From assembly GCA_002633005.1 (NCBI GenBank), contig NMRA01000075.1, positions 636,631 to 700,630 of the forward strand: a stretch of 64,000 bases of DNA. Reading direction: 5' to 3'. The notes below the pieces were generated by a model, which worked only from the letters and a program-made list of their open reading frames with translations, had not been told where the DNA came from and made no database searches. A program made the translations under genes and the position numbers. Below, piece after piece: positions 11,300 through 23,114 of the stretch; within the stretch, counting starts at the first letter, position 1; each line of letters starts with the position of its first letter. This stretch comes from Phoronis australis (Eukaryota; Phoronida; Phoronidae).

Positions 11300-12475
11300 C
11301 CAATTGAACAGCGGGACAGCATCACAAGTGACCCCGTGAACTTTGCATCACTGTTAATGACCCCACAATGTCGGGAGATAAATATTGGTTCGTTACTATG
11401 GTTTTCATTCATGGTGCTGACGTAACAGAGCTGGGGTAATCTGAAGTTCACGAAGCTAGCGAACTAGAATTGATTGACGTACGCGCGGGCACTTTATCCT
11501 GGCATGAGTTCAGAATAAAAATCTGACATTGTATTGTAAATAAGGTCGTCAGGGAGTGGGGATTTTCCGCGATAAGGTTCACTGACTCGAGGCTGCTGAC
11601 ATTCTTGGCGTTCCATTCCCTTTTAAGGAATGGCGGGATTCCGTGTAGGGCTGTCGCATTGACGGGAAGTTGTGTATTCTTTTTACACGTTGAGATCCCT
11701 TTTGTGTGCCTCCATGGTTACGTTTATTTGACGACTTTTTGCATTGAAATTTGAAGTCAATATTATTGTGTTGTTATGTTTTTTCATCTCGTTTATAGAA
11801 CGTTTATTCCGACACTTGTGTGAAATGCTTTTAAAACATTTTATGAGGTAGGATACAATATCAATTAATTACTCCAACCACACTTGAATTGATATATCGG
11901 ATAAAACTGAAAACTTTTCTGGTATTTACTACAAAGGTATAAGCACAGCATACGTAAGTACCCACGTGCGTATGAAATGAAAAAACGCAACGCTAGTTTT
12001 TAATGTAAGTAAAAAATTTTAGGTAAATAACTCTTTCAGTTCAAAATATAGTAAACAGCATGCACCAATGGCAAACGGACGTTACTTTCCCGACCACTGC
12101 TAGTAAAACGTGTAATTTACGTCAACGTGTACTTTTATAAACATTTGGAGTGAAGTACGCAACTAATGCCAGTTGTTTATGTTTTTTCTTAGGAGTAATA
12201 TAGTCCTAGGTTATTACATAATTAAACAGAGACCGACAAAATCCAAACTTCGACAGTTAATCTCTGTCAACATGTTTCGTGTGTCCCGGACGAAAACGAC
12301 TTGCTACGTCCCTGCACCCTTAGTGTGAATCTAACGGTAAATGTTTTCAACACGAACATGGCAACACCCACCGCATCCACCNATTGTTGGTATAGTTCAT
12401 TGTCACTCCCTGTAACTGACTGTATCTGTGCTTCATTACTTGTTGCTGGGCCTAGCTAGGTGGCCACTGTATTAT
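11300..12475. other. no recognised feature
   Basis: Non-coding DNA between the IER-like promoter and the hammerhead motif. One ambiguous base is at 12381-12382. The final ~200 bp before 12476 may be 3' sequence of a Penelope-like element, but no protein remnant was detected. Confidence 0.4.
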
Positions 12476-12523
12476 GACTTCTGAGGATGGTGTTTAATAA
12501 ATGACACCGAAACATGTCAAGTT
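12476..12523 (+). ncRNA. hammerhead ribozyme motif (type I, Penelope-like/retrozyme type)
   Basis: The core CTGAGGA (12481-12487) fits the consensus CUGANGA. Stem II is GGTGT paired with ACACC (12489-12493 with 12504-12508), loop TTAATAAATG. It is followed by GAAAC (12509-12513) and a two-pair stem III (AC with GT around AT), giving GAAACATGTC. Cleavage is predicted after C12518. Stem I pairs ACTT (12477-12480) with AAGT (12519-12522), extendable by a G-U pair. One extra T (12488) sits between A9 and stem II. An insertion at that point is known in at least one natural viroid hammerhead and slows cleavage. Minimal stem III type I hammerheads are characteristic of Penelope-like retroelements and retrozymes, so the motif is probably a remnant of one. 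Confidence 0.6.
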
Positions 12524-14968
12524 TTAAATCCGTTGTTGTTTTCGTGAACATATGCTGTTACTTGCTATCATGGAGAACAGATTCTGGGATTAACCCATAT
12601 TAACCACGTTCTTGTCAAGGCTCGATACTTACGACTTTAAAAGTCACAGGTGAAAAGGTTGGCGGCGACTGAAAGTGCGAAGACCGACATGAGTTACCCC
12701 AAACAGTGGGAAATATATTAGGTCAAGGAGAGATGCCTTTATTCATTGCTCTTCTCAGAAATATTCTATTTATTGCTATAATTTGTATTGTATTTTATAG
12801 AATTCCATCTGATTTTGCCCTGAATATTGGATTGTACCCAAAAACCATGTCCAGGTTTTTGAAGTCCTGTGTTTCATGCGATCGCGCTATCTATGGAGAA
12901 TTATCCAAACCACAACTCTCACATCCTCCGAGAACAGTAGTTGCTCGGCTCGCGCTGACTTACATAAAGGTTCAAGCTAGTCGCCACGTATGATACGCCA
13001 AATCTTCCAGACAGGAGCTCTTTTCTACGTGTTAATGTTATGCTTATTCAACTCGCAGAATTGGTTATTACCACCAGGGATAAGTGCCCAGTTGCATGAA
13101 ACAGTACCCAATAGGGACTCAACTGAGGTGACTAAATCTTTTGCATATTTGTGTCGTTCCTTACTCACACATGCAATATATTTCTATCTTATATCTTTAT
13201 TATAAGCTCCTCTTCGGCTAATGACAATTTCTAATAATATAAGTAAAATCTAAATCTTAATTTATTGAAAATAACCGAGTAGGGACTTAGTCCTTAAATT
13301 ATGGGGGTTGCATGAAAAGATACCCATTTATTTTCAATGATATTGAGAATTCAATGTAGAAATCACTCAAACTTTGTATCGAAGTCATCGAATGACTTAG
13401 TAATGGAACGAAAACAGCACAAGAAAGGACATTATTTTTTTTCACAAGTCCGCAAGCATGCATTATTAGACTTAGGGACCTTAGCTGAGGCCTATTTGGG
13501 ACTGTTTCATCATAGCCTACATGTAGGTTTCATGAAACAGAGCAGAGCCGGGGTTTCGTAACGGTACGCGAATCTATATGAGTAGGTACTGTACATATCC
13601 AATCTAAGGAGTACTGGCGCACAGAATCAGTAAGACTGGCCAGATTCATAGTACAAGTGATAGAAAGTGGTTGCCTTCGATCTAATGGGATACTAAAGGG
13701 TGTAATATAAATATGAAGTACGCGCACTGATAATGTATTTGCGTATCGTACTTAAGCTTTACTCGTTGTCGAATGGCAGTTTTTGCGCGTAGCGCAAGAA
13801 ATTCTACGTATTCAGTAAGTACATTTTTTCGCGCACACGGGTACTCGTGAACCTTTTGGAGGATCCATTGCTTTGTGCAATTGTTCATAATCGCAAGCTA
13901 CAGAATCTTTCGCCTCCACGTTCCTTTTACCATCCCTACTGGCAATGAGGTGTAATGTTACTTATTCTTAATGTTGCTCGTCCCTGATATCTCTCGATTC
14001 CACATCCGTAACGATCCCCTATTGTCCTTTCGCACAAATTGAAAGTTTTGAAGAGGATGAACAGTCAGTAACCATTGCTGTTAGGAATTTCACAACGATG
14101 CTATTGTTCTTCCTATCGTTTTCTTAATTTAAATGTCTCAAAGACAGGTGGTGCTGCTAAAGCGGCACTAAAGCCTAAAGACAAATGAACGCGTAAAACC
14201 ATACGATCTGACAAAGTGGTTTCAGTGTTACTTCTAAGCACAGTATCGGATTTTGGTTGTTTGGGGCGCATTTCTTTACGTAGGAAACTGGACAGAGTGA
14301 CCGTTGATTTCATCATCTGGACATTCCTACGAGAGCGGCCCGTTGAGATCAGCGCATGCAGTGAGACATACGTGTACATGTACATGTATACAGAGAAAAG
14401 TGGCAATGTGTGCCGTCTTCTAGTAACGATTTTCAAAATGTGAAAACAAGAGGTCAGCGTAATTATTTCTATATTTGAAGACTCTCTCCGTTACAGTCTC
14501 CGTTATATAATTTCAGAAACATGTCCCTGAAGAAACGGACTTTTGGATTTTCTAAAAATGTCCCCTTAAATTAAAAAATCTCAGTGCTGTGGAAAATCTG
14601 TACATTTCATGAAATTTTCTTGAAAATTTTAGAAGTGAGGTAAGGTGCCCATTATCAAGTGCCTGGGACGATACAAACTGAAAATCCTGAAACTAGGCAG
14701 CTAGATGGATAAATTTGGCAAGTAATTAAATGTCTTTTGACGTTACCAGCAGGAAATTTTGATTTTTTAAGAAGTTGTAATCATCAACGAAATTGCCCCA
14801 TAAGCGGGGACAGGCTTCATAGTGTAAGGCCCGCACCGGTAAATGGAAAATGTTTTCATTTGAACCTTGACTTGTCTCACTTCTTTGCTGGGTCTTTCTC
14901 TTCACATTTTTGCCTGAATCTGTCGCCTTCCACCTAGGTTTCTCCCCTGACACCAGAAAACTATTGGG
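12524..14968. other. no gene recognised; contains one short dispersed repeat
   Basis: Positions 13267-13360 are the second copy of the repeat at 3881-3973. The remaining ORFs are short and unconvincing. Confidence 0.45.
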
Positions 14969-15195
14969 CAGAGGCGGATATACGGGGGGAGTCAGGGGCC
15001 TTAAGCCCCTCGAGACAGGATCAAAAATAAAAATAAAAATTGTCGCCAGGAAAACGAAATCAGCTACAAAATCAAAAAATCTTACACGGGAAATGGGGAA
15101 CCCCCACCCGACCTATTCCCACTCGGCGCTACGCGCCTCGGATTCGTTCGCGCAAATCCTAACCCCCGCTTACTGAAAACGTAGATCTGCCACTG
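14969..15195. mobile_element. MITE with hAT-like terminal inverted repeats
   Basis: The left end CAGAGGCGGATATACGGG and right end CGTAGATCTGCCACTG are imperfect inverted repeats related to the 5334-5486 element. An internal GGGGCCTTAAGCCCC palindrome follows the left end. No clear target duplication was found. Confidence 0.5.
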
Positions 15196-15329
15196 CTGGA
15201 GGAAAGTTCTGTCCTGTCCCCGCTTCTTGCGGCCCCAGGCATGCTGTGTGACTGCGTTTAGTCGCCATTGTTGAATACTATATGCACTCCACTGTCCCAC
15301 TCCATATGTACATATATGTTGAAGACATA

Positions 15330-15577
15330 ATTGCGCGTGCTCATTTAGTATTCTATTTTCACGTTCGATGACGTCAGCCGTTGAGTGGTGTAGTGGTAAA
15401 GTCGGCGACTCGAAACTCTTGAGGCCCGGGTTCGAATCCGGCAAAAATGTTATCTCAATAGTGAGATAACTTTATGGGTTATTACACGGTTGTATCTGCC
15501 ATCCGAGGCTAATATTGTGGTTTAAAATACAATACAGGGCAATACAACACAACACAATACAATACAATACAATACAA
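15330..15577 (+). repeat. SINE-like repeat with tRNA-type boxes, copy 1
   Basis: The unit starts ATTGCGCGTGCTCATTTA and carries a perfect CRE (TGACGTCA, 15369-15376). A tRNA-like segment follows with an A-box-like TAGTGGTAAAGTC and a B box GGTTCGAATCC (15429-15439). Next is a perfect 9-bp hairpin, GTTATCTCA with TGAGATAAC (15449-15470), then a conserved 3' part ending AATATTGTGG and an (AATAC)n tail (about 15527-15577). The tail fits LINE-mobilised SINEs. A second copy is at 19177-19384. About 50 bp precede the tRNA-like head in both copies, which is unusual for a plain tRNA SINE. Confidence 0.7.
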
Positions 15578-16807
15578 GTAGCGTTGCATATCATCACTCC
15601 ACGGAATTCAACGCAATGAACAAATTCTTAGAGATACATGTAACTTTATTTGTATACTTATTTGTGTGTGCATGTGCTCATACATGTATATAAGGATGCG
15701 TGTGCGTAAGTCTACATGTATGTGTGCACAAAAGCTGAGTAAAGCTTGTAATTTGTTTATGGTTATTCACGGTAGACATGATTGAAAATCAGCTTGAGTC
15801 ATTTCATATTATCTGAAATTTTGTTTTCTTAATATCTAAGTCTAGCAGGTGTGTGGGTGTTTATCTTGTCTAGATTTGGAGAAGATCTTTCATTCTTAAA
15901 TGATGTTTCTGGAAATGTGAAAGCCTGCGTAAACAGTGAGTTGGCATGATTGATTTGTAAAATGGAGTCTTAAGTGTCGGATTGTAGTTGCAGAATATTA
16001 GCGATAAAGTTTCCTGGGAGAATTGGTGAACGAGACTTTTTAAATAGATTGTGATAACAAATGAAGTAGTTATGGAAGTAATGTGGAAGTTGTATGAATA
16101 AAAACTCGCTTTAATGTGCATAGCTTGCACACTTCACGAGGTCGCAATTTAAAGTGCTTACATTTGAATACACATGGTCCAGGTGAGCTACAAAGAAACC
16201 TGTCATTGTCATTGATATTTTAAGGAAAAACCTTTTTACTTCAGTACAAATAAGCCGGTTTGCGCTGTAAAATACAAAATTATCTTCAGCACAAAGTGTT
16301 ACTTTGAAGTTAAAATCTGTCGTTTTTTTCTGTATTGTTATTTTCGCATGGCTGCTTAAAAAGTAATTCGTCGGTCGTTCAAAGGAAATTATTGGTTTGT
16401 TGGAATTGAAGTTAATAGCTTTGACCAATGCCATACAATCGTAAATTCTGTTGCGTTTGTTTATTTTTTTTCGAAATTGCTTATCCTCGACGTAGACTGC
16501 CAGAAATTCGTTGAAATCAAGACCGGTGACTTTATCAGTTAAACACGCTTAAAGTACTTAGGCATTTATCGAGTGAGATTTAGCTCTTCAAGCATACATG
16601 TAGAACTTTCATGTAACCGCGGGACTTCCAGTTTCGATTGTGAGCTGTAGCTTGTCCCAAGAATTTACCTTTTTTCAATGATAAGGTTTCCCTAAAGATC
16701 GATTTTGTGTTCAGTACGTTAATACGATAACTCTTCACTAATCTAGCACACTATATGGTCGACAAGGGAGTTAATCTATTTTTTCAAGTTCTTCACAAAA
16801 CTGAACA
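15578..16807. other. no recognised feature
   Basis: AT-rich non-coding DNA. No convincing ORF or RNA gene seen. Confidence 0.45.
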
Positions 16808-17039
16808 CTTTGTCATTTGAAATGAGCTATTCAAAAATAATTGATCTTAGAAAGAAACACTAAATCAATTAATTCATAAGGTATTACCAGACAATCCCAC
16901 TCTCGTGAAAGAATCAATTGGTATGTCCTATGTGCACCACTCAAAAGAAGACTGACACTGGTCTACATGTACCTATAAACACCCGCACGTGCACCTCCAC
17001 CCCCACGCACGAGTATGTATATATACATTTATTTATTTA

Positions 17040-17071
<32 letters not shown>

Positions 17072-17200
17072 GTTTATTTATTTATCATTTATTTACATAT
17101 ATATATATTTATTTATTATTTATTTATTTATTTATTTAGCGATATTTAAACGCTGGCAATGGTTTACTTGTATATATATATGTATATATATATATATAGG
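16808..17200. repeat. dispersed repeat ending in a (TA/TTTA)n microsatellite, copy 1
   Basis: The first ~120 bp (CATTTGAAATGAGCT, AATAAGGTATT-type and CCAGACAAT-type blocks) match 21447-21570. Both copies are followed by TA microsatellites (here about 17026-17140 and 17170-17200). CACTCAAAAGA flanks the microsatellite on both sides. Confidence 0.6.
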
Positions 17201-17406
17201 ATATACCACTCAAAAGATTAAAAACTTTTTTGTCTGTTACAAGTAATCCATGCTTTGACCTGTATAGATGCCATAAAACGACATTTTGCAAATATTCCAA
17301 TATTTTAAATAAAGGAATAGGAGTGGAAAACGGAAAATTACAACTTGGAAATGTTTTTGTTCGAAATAAGTGAAGAATTACCATAATACTGAGCTTAAGA
17401 CTCTTT

Positions 17407-17752
17407 CGAAAGGTAGCACTGTGGATGTTGTTTATCATCGGCTTCTCATCGGTTAAGTAATGAAACCTACGTCATAACATTCAGTCATTCCCATTGGTTG
17501 AAATCTGGAAAACCCCTTTGACTTGAATGGTTGCAATTTATTAAAACGGGCAGTGATTGAAGTAAACAAAATCAAGGGATCTCCATCCCGTGACTAAACC
17601 CAAAAAAGTAAAGTGCATAGAAGTCGTGCGGAAGTGGTGGCGATGTGATCGATAAACTTCCGACCAAGCATACGCATTGATGCCCACACACGGAATTCCG
17701 TGTTTCCACAAGGCCTCTCTTCAGTATAGGTGGCGCTGTGTCAGAGGGTATA
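17407..17752 (+). repeat. dispersed repeat Q, copy 1
   Basis: About 345 bp shared with 29665-30033 at roughly 80-85 percent identity by eye. Shared blocks include TTGTTTATCAT, GTCATAACATTCAGTCATTC, TTGCAATTTATTAAAACGGG, GATGTGATCGATAAACTTCC and CACACACGGAATTCCGT. There is no coding potential. It could be a solo LTR or MITE. No inverted termini were identified. Confidence 0.7.
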
Positions 17753-18578
17753 GCTAACTTCTGATCATCGCCATTATCTTTTAAAAAGCAGAAGCGTGTC
17801 CCAAATCAGTCATTAAAACTAATGTATCAAATCGGCAATAGTGATTAATTTTGCGAATCGGTTTATCGCCGATTACACGGAAACAACGTTACATTCCACC
17901 GATGCAAACCCTTTGTGAGATAGACGTAGTCGTTTTAAATGCAGTGTTTCGTAACAAGTATAACAAATGAAGTAGGCCTAATAAAATCAGGGCTAGGTTA
18001 CGGAGACGTAAGAAACTCGCGACAACGTAACGTAGAGATTCTTCGAGATGTCGCCATGCATTACGCGAGATCATTTTGTGTCCAATGAGCTATATGATTT
18101 ATCTCATTTCTTGTGTCAATGGAACGAAGTTAGATTTGTGACAATATCACCGTGACAGGGCATGGTTTCTTTTAATTGTGGTGATGAGTAGAGTGGGGTA
18201 AGACGCACTAGCAAAGCAAGAAAAATAGTGCGTTTTGACTCTTCTAATACATATGTCCTACTTAATTATCATGAACTCATTTGCATAGACGTTATCTACC
18301 AGTGGGAGTTAAGAACTATATAAAAACAAATTAGGGATTTTTGCCGTTTGGTAATAATAACGCCCACCCCTTTGGCGTAAACCGAGCTCAGGCGTTCGGG
18401 TTGGAGTAATAGCCACTTTCACTCTTTTCGGTACGAATAAAACGCTCAGTAACAGGCATTTTGCTCTGGCTTGTAGGCTATCTAAAAAAATTAAGAAGTT
18501 CGTTCAGGTTCAAATTCTTTTAGTAAGGCAATGATAATGATAAACGAGACGCACTAGCGCGCTTATAAAAATATATAT

Positions 18579-18677
18579 AGATTATCACATGGCGAAGTCG
18601 TTATCCCCAGTTATTTAGAGCCCGAGTGGATTTTGGAGAATTATCGCCCGATAACGGCTGAGAACATGTAATAATCT
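18579..18677. repeat. 99-bp foldback element
   Basis: The ends are inverted: AGATTATCACATG (18579-18591) pairs with CATGTAATAATCT (18665-18677). Inner arms GTCGTTATC and GATAACGGC extend the pairing. It would form one imperfect hairpin. Likely a short MITE. Confidence 0.6.
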
Positions 18678-19176
18678 ATTTATACCACATACTAAACGAG
18701 AAACATTGCAATGAATCGATTTACCTTTTCTTACTCTCCACGGCTTTTGTAACTACTTTCTATGTCAGAGGCCCGGGGTCGGAGGTCGTGACCTTTTAAG
18801 AAAACCCCGGCTATTTTTGTCAAATAATGCTTTTACTCAAAACCAATTGAAAACTTAAACATTATAGAAATAAATTGAATTGATAAATTAAGGTTTACCA
18901 ACTATTATAGCTTAAAACCCGTTTTTTTCACGCTAAGCTTCGACCGGGAAATTATCGTCTGCTAAAGTAGGTTACCACTGGTAACTGAATATAATTCTCA
19001 AGTCAAAGATCCTGACGACACGATACCCGCATTCAAACTAGAAATCGGTGATTTACAAGTAAGAGGACATGCGAGAAAAATTTCACCGAATGAAGATATC
19101 ATTTTTATGGAAATTGTGTGTCTTAGTTTTCGTAGCGTATATGTACAGTACGATGCGGTTTGTTGAACGTGCGATT

Positions 19177-19384
19177 ATTGCGCGTGCTCATTTAAGTATT
19201 CTATTTTCACTCTTGATGACGTCAGTCGCTGCGTAGTGGTAAAGTCGGCGACCAGCAATATTAGGGTCCCGGGTTCGACCCCGTCCTCGGTTTCCCGCCA
19301 AATCGTTATCTCACTAATGAGATAACTTTATGGGTTATTACACGGTTGTATCTGCCATTTGACGTTAATATTGTGGTATAAAAC
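19177..19384 (+). repeat. SINE-like repeat with tRNA-type boxes, copy 2
   Basis: Matches 15330-15530. It keeps TGACGTCA (19217-19224), the TAGTGGTAAAGTCGGCGA segment, a B box GGTTCGACCCC (19272-19282) and the perfect hairpin stem (19305-19313 with 19318-19326). The loop differs (CTAA versus ATAG). No AATAC tail is present here. Confidence 0.7.
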
Positions 19385-21446
19385 GTGTTTATCTAAGAAA
19401 ACAGCATTACGTCATTTATGTGCTACCATTATAACTTAACGAGACTAAAACATGTTTCAATCGTTCAGTTTTCGACTGTCTTTCGGAAAATACTAAATGT
19501 CAAATACCACTGTGAATTAAAGATGTACTTGCATGCTCCTAAATATGATAGTTTATAGCAGGAGTTAAACGATTTGAACATAATCTACGCTAAACACAGT
19601 GCAGTTGTATTCATTGACAACTTGTAAATGTGAAAACAAAAAATTCTGCAAATAGGTGACCTTTGCACTGATGACGTACCCGCATCATGCAGTGTTATTG
19701 CCCAACACCATGTTACGATACTTACTGAATACGGTTGAGAGATTTACGGCGGATCATTTTCGACACAAAACTCGTTCAGTGGGAAGTTCCTGGAAAGCAC
19801 GTGTATTCAAAATGTGTACCCTGTGGAAAATTTTCCTTTGCGCATGGTCTAGGAAGCTTTGCAAAATAAACCGTATAGTCCGGATACCTATCGTCGTCAG
19901 GCTCCAAAGGTCGTCCGCCATCTTCTTTCGCGTGCAGCGCAGCCACGCGGGACTTAGCGTTCCAATTTGAAGTCCTCGTCTGCACGTTAGGTACTAACCT
20001 CTCGGGAGAAACACGCATGGAAGAACTGAGACTAAAATTAATGCATTTACCGACTGTTTTTTTGAGACCACTTAAAAACTTGTTGATTTTACTAATGCAC
20101 TTTTTTGTTCATTTTCAGAAGATATTTTCGAAATTAAATTTTCTTCAGACGGAACAAAAAGCAACCCAGGGATTGTTTATGCAATGTATCTATTTGTCCC
20201 AGGCACTAACCGACATCTGTTAGGCCAAAGGAAAAACGCAGCAGACAAATGGAACACGCTGGGTGCTTAACAGTTTCGGCCCACGCCTTGGTCATCAAAC
20301 TATTGTTCACTTGTTTTTTTTTTGCAACACAAAGTACTGAGCTCACCATTTATGTTGAAATTTTTGGTTAAAGCATTTTGAATTGATTTGAAGAAAATTA
20401 AAATACTTGAATTGATAGAGAATGGCCACCAATAAAGTAAAACATTGACTTTATTTCACTATATTGCAATTATTACATACAACACAGCATGACATAATCA
20501 AAAATAAAAGAAGAGATTGAGCAATAAAATTCAAATGCAACTTGGGTATTTATATATTTATTTATTTATGAATGCAGAAGCCTGTTAAAGATGAGAAAAA
20601 ATCAAACAATACAATTATGGGTAATAATTTATTAGAACAATTGTATCGAGGTTCAATGATCAACTTTCGCCGACCAAGTCTCAAAGGGTTACAGTTCTGT
20701 TTTGGCTGACAAGGTGTTAACAGAGAATGAAGAGAAACTGAAAAGAAAAAAAGGACAGCAGAGATAAGTGGTGTTAAGAACAACATGAACAAAAAGTCAA
20801 ATAAAGAGGTCACAAATACAAAATAAATGAGGTCTATCTGGAATAAAACAATTTATTTTCCAGAACTGAAATTCTAAATCAATTTTAATCGATTTAAAAA
20901 TCGATATCATACTAGTAAAACGGTTTGTGGTTGAAGTAGAGTTGCTGTAAACCACTTTCCACTATTTTCTTGGCCTTTTCCTGTGTGGTTTTCTGTTCAT
21001 TTAAAAGGCAGCAGCATATGACGACCATTGGAGTCATTATAAATGGCTGCCGAAAAGCAACGCACAGTTGAACAACTCGGCTTAAGTAAAAGAAAACGTT
21101 TGAATCAACGAATACTATATATTTGTAAACGTTAAATCAAATCCTATTCAGAGCATAACTTTGAAATGGAATAATTGGGTGAGTACGACAACAAGGCGGT
21201 TTTATGCTTAGGCGGACGACCATTGGGTTCCCGAGTATACTTTACGTTCTACATGTATGTCATGATATAGTTACACTTCTGACTTACAGTGGAGGTTTAA
21301 TTTCAGTTCACGCAAAATCTTTTTACAGTGTTTTGTTGCTTATAGAAGCATGGTTGTCCACCGAGATCGAGTCTTAAAGTTGACTGCAGTATCAGGGGCA
21401 CGCTCAGTCGTGACTAAGCAATTTACTAAAAACCGTTACGAACACC
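19385..21446. other. no recognised feature
   Basis: Non-coding DNA with short unconvincing ORFs and a TTTA-rich tract near 20549-20572. No repeat copy or RNA gene recognised. Confidence 0.45.
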
Positions 21447-21565
21447 TTCTCATTTGAAATGAGCTTTTCTCAAATAAATGAGCTTCGAAAAAATGACTTA
21501 AATTGAATACTTAATAAGGTATTGCCCAGACAATGCCACACTGGCAATTTCATTAATCGGTCTAT

Positions 21566-21649
<84 letters not shown>
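21447..21649. repeat. dispersed repeat plus long (TA)n, copy 2
   Basis: Positions 21447-21567 resemble 16808-16925. They are followed by an uninterrupted (TA)n of about 80 bp (21568-21649), which produces artefactual Tyr-Ile ORFs. Confidence 0.75.
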
Positions 21650-21651
<2 letters not shown>

Positions 21652-21807
21652 TATAGTAACTACTTACAAATGCCTGCTGCACGACGTACATGTAGAAGAT
21701 CACGTAAATAAGTCAATTGGGACGCTGGCGTGCGTGGCGCACGTGCTTCATAGTTTTAACGGACATGGCGCTTTGCCATTTATATTAGATAAGTTCACAT
21801 CCCCCAG

Positions 21808-21870
21808 CAGAGCCTAAGACTTTGATGGTGAGCGCTGCAGGTTCGAATCCGGGCTCAGAAATTTACTTTT
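21808..21870 (+). repeat. tRNA-derived fragment (SINE head)
   Basis: GAGCGCTGCAGGTTCGAATCC carries a perfect Pol III B box (21840-21850). The A-box region and acceptor stem do not fold into a tRNA, so this is a tRNA-derived repeat fragment rather than a functional tRNA. It is distinct from the 15330/19177 family. Confidence 0.5.
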
Positions 21871-22138
21871 CTCTACCATCATGTCCAGTTGAGCGCTCCG
21901 AAAATCCATCAACAGTATGTAACCGCTTAAATTTAATCCGCCAAATCATTGGTCATTGTTTCGGGTAAAATCCCGTCACAGCGTTCATTTGAGCTTACGG
22001 GCGACCAGTTGAGACAATTAATTGTTCTCACATGAGGGGGCTAGCAAAGAAAGTTCTAAACATCCGGGGACATCACAGACAACTTGGTGACATGCAAACA
22101 AAACGATGGAAAACAATTGACAAATATTTCACTAAAGG

Positions 22139-22766
22139 ATGACCTCAAGGAAGCTAATGGACGGTGAAGACCAGCCTATGGTCAGAAGTCCACTGAAACC
22201 TTCAACAGAGGATATGAGGGATGAGAGTTACAAGGCCTTGGAGTTGGAATACGACAAAAAATGGAAGGAAAAGATAAGAAAAATAAAATCATTGGAGAAC
22301 CAACTTCCAGGATTCAAAGGAGTAATCGAGCAACTAGTAAAAGACAGGACAATGAGTTCGACGAGCTGCAACAATATAGCCGGCGACACTGTTTGGTTAT
22401 CAATGGGGTAACAAAAGCAGGAAAACATCGACCATATTGTGATTTCACGGGCGCAAAAATGGGAGCCTCAACCCATAAGTCCGACATTAGTTGCAGCCAC
22501 CGACTGCATAGAAAAGATGCAGTTTTGACCAATAAACGTCCGAAAATTGTGAAATTTGTGTCCTTCAATGCTCTGTCTTGCTTCACAAAACAGAAAAGTC
22601 TAAAAGACGTCGCAACTTGACCAAACGCCTTGCGCAGCTGTTCAAAGCCTGCAGAGACTTAAGTACCATGGTTGCTGGACAGTCTTTCGATGGCCGTGTG
22701 TACTACAACGATTGGGGTAGCGATATAAGTCAAGTGATTGTCTACAGGACTTGTCAGGAATTTTAG
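22139..22766 (+). pseudogene. LINE ORF1 remnant (coiled coil plus RNA-binding type)
   Basis: The first ~60 codons (22139 onward) encode a charged, coiled-coil-like stretch. A frame change near 22320 leads into an ORF1 core with the signature E-LQQYSRRHCLVINGV, then SDI-x4-HRLHR and KIVKFVSF. This is the arrangement of nucleic-acid-binding ORF1 proteins of Tx1/L1-like LINEs. A second frame change near 22600 gives the last domain (LTKRLAQLFKACRDL then a D-G-R-V-Y block). At least two frameshifts make it non-functional. No reverse transcriptase follows, so this is a fragment. The Tx1/L1-like ORF2 debris at 25770-27120 is in the same orientation but too degraded and distant to join confidently. 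Confidence 0.65.
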
Positions 22767-23114
22767 TAACAGGAGGTATGATACTTTAGTGTGACGCATA
22801 CTGTATGTACATGTAATTTACCGGTAAAATTAGCTCTGTGCTCTGTGTATCATTCTTCATATGTTCTAACTCTGACGCGTATAATCTGAACGACTTCACT
22901 TGCCTGTGGCTTGAATTCAGTCTGTTGCACACATCCTGTTGGTTCCTTATAGGCTACATTTGGTATCAGTCCTAATGGGGCTATTCGGAGAATTCTCCTC
23001 GCGGTGTCGCTGCTGTACTAGTGGTGATTGAATTGCGCATGCGTGGCTGTCTGCATGTAAACAACTGGTAAAAAATGGAATTTTTATCAAAATACGTCAT
23101 CGCCCTAAGCCTTA

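Noticed and set aside
15385-15440. Functional tRNA gene
   Set aside because: A and B boxes are present, but no acceptor or anticodon stem forms a cloverleaf, and the segment sits inside a two-copy repeat.
16918-17246. Tyr/Ile-rich ORFs
   Set aside because: Translation of TA and TTTA microsatellites. The same applies at 21470-21703.
21955-21990. Minus-strand hammerhead-like segment with GGG...CCC stem and GAAAC
   Set aside because: The core reads CTGTGAC instead of CUGANGA, and the stem III side does not fit.
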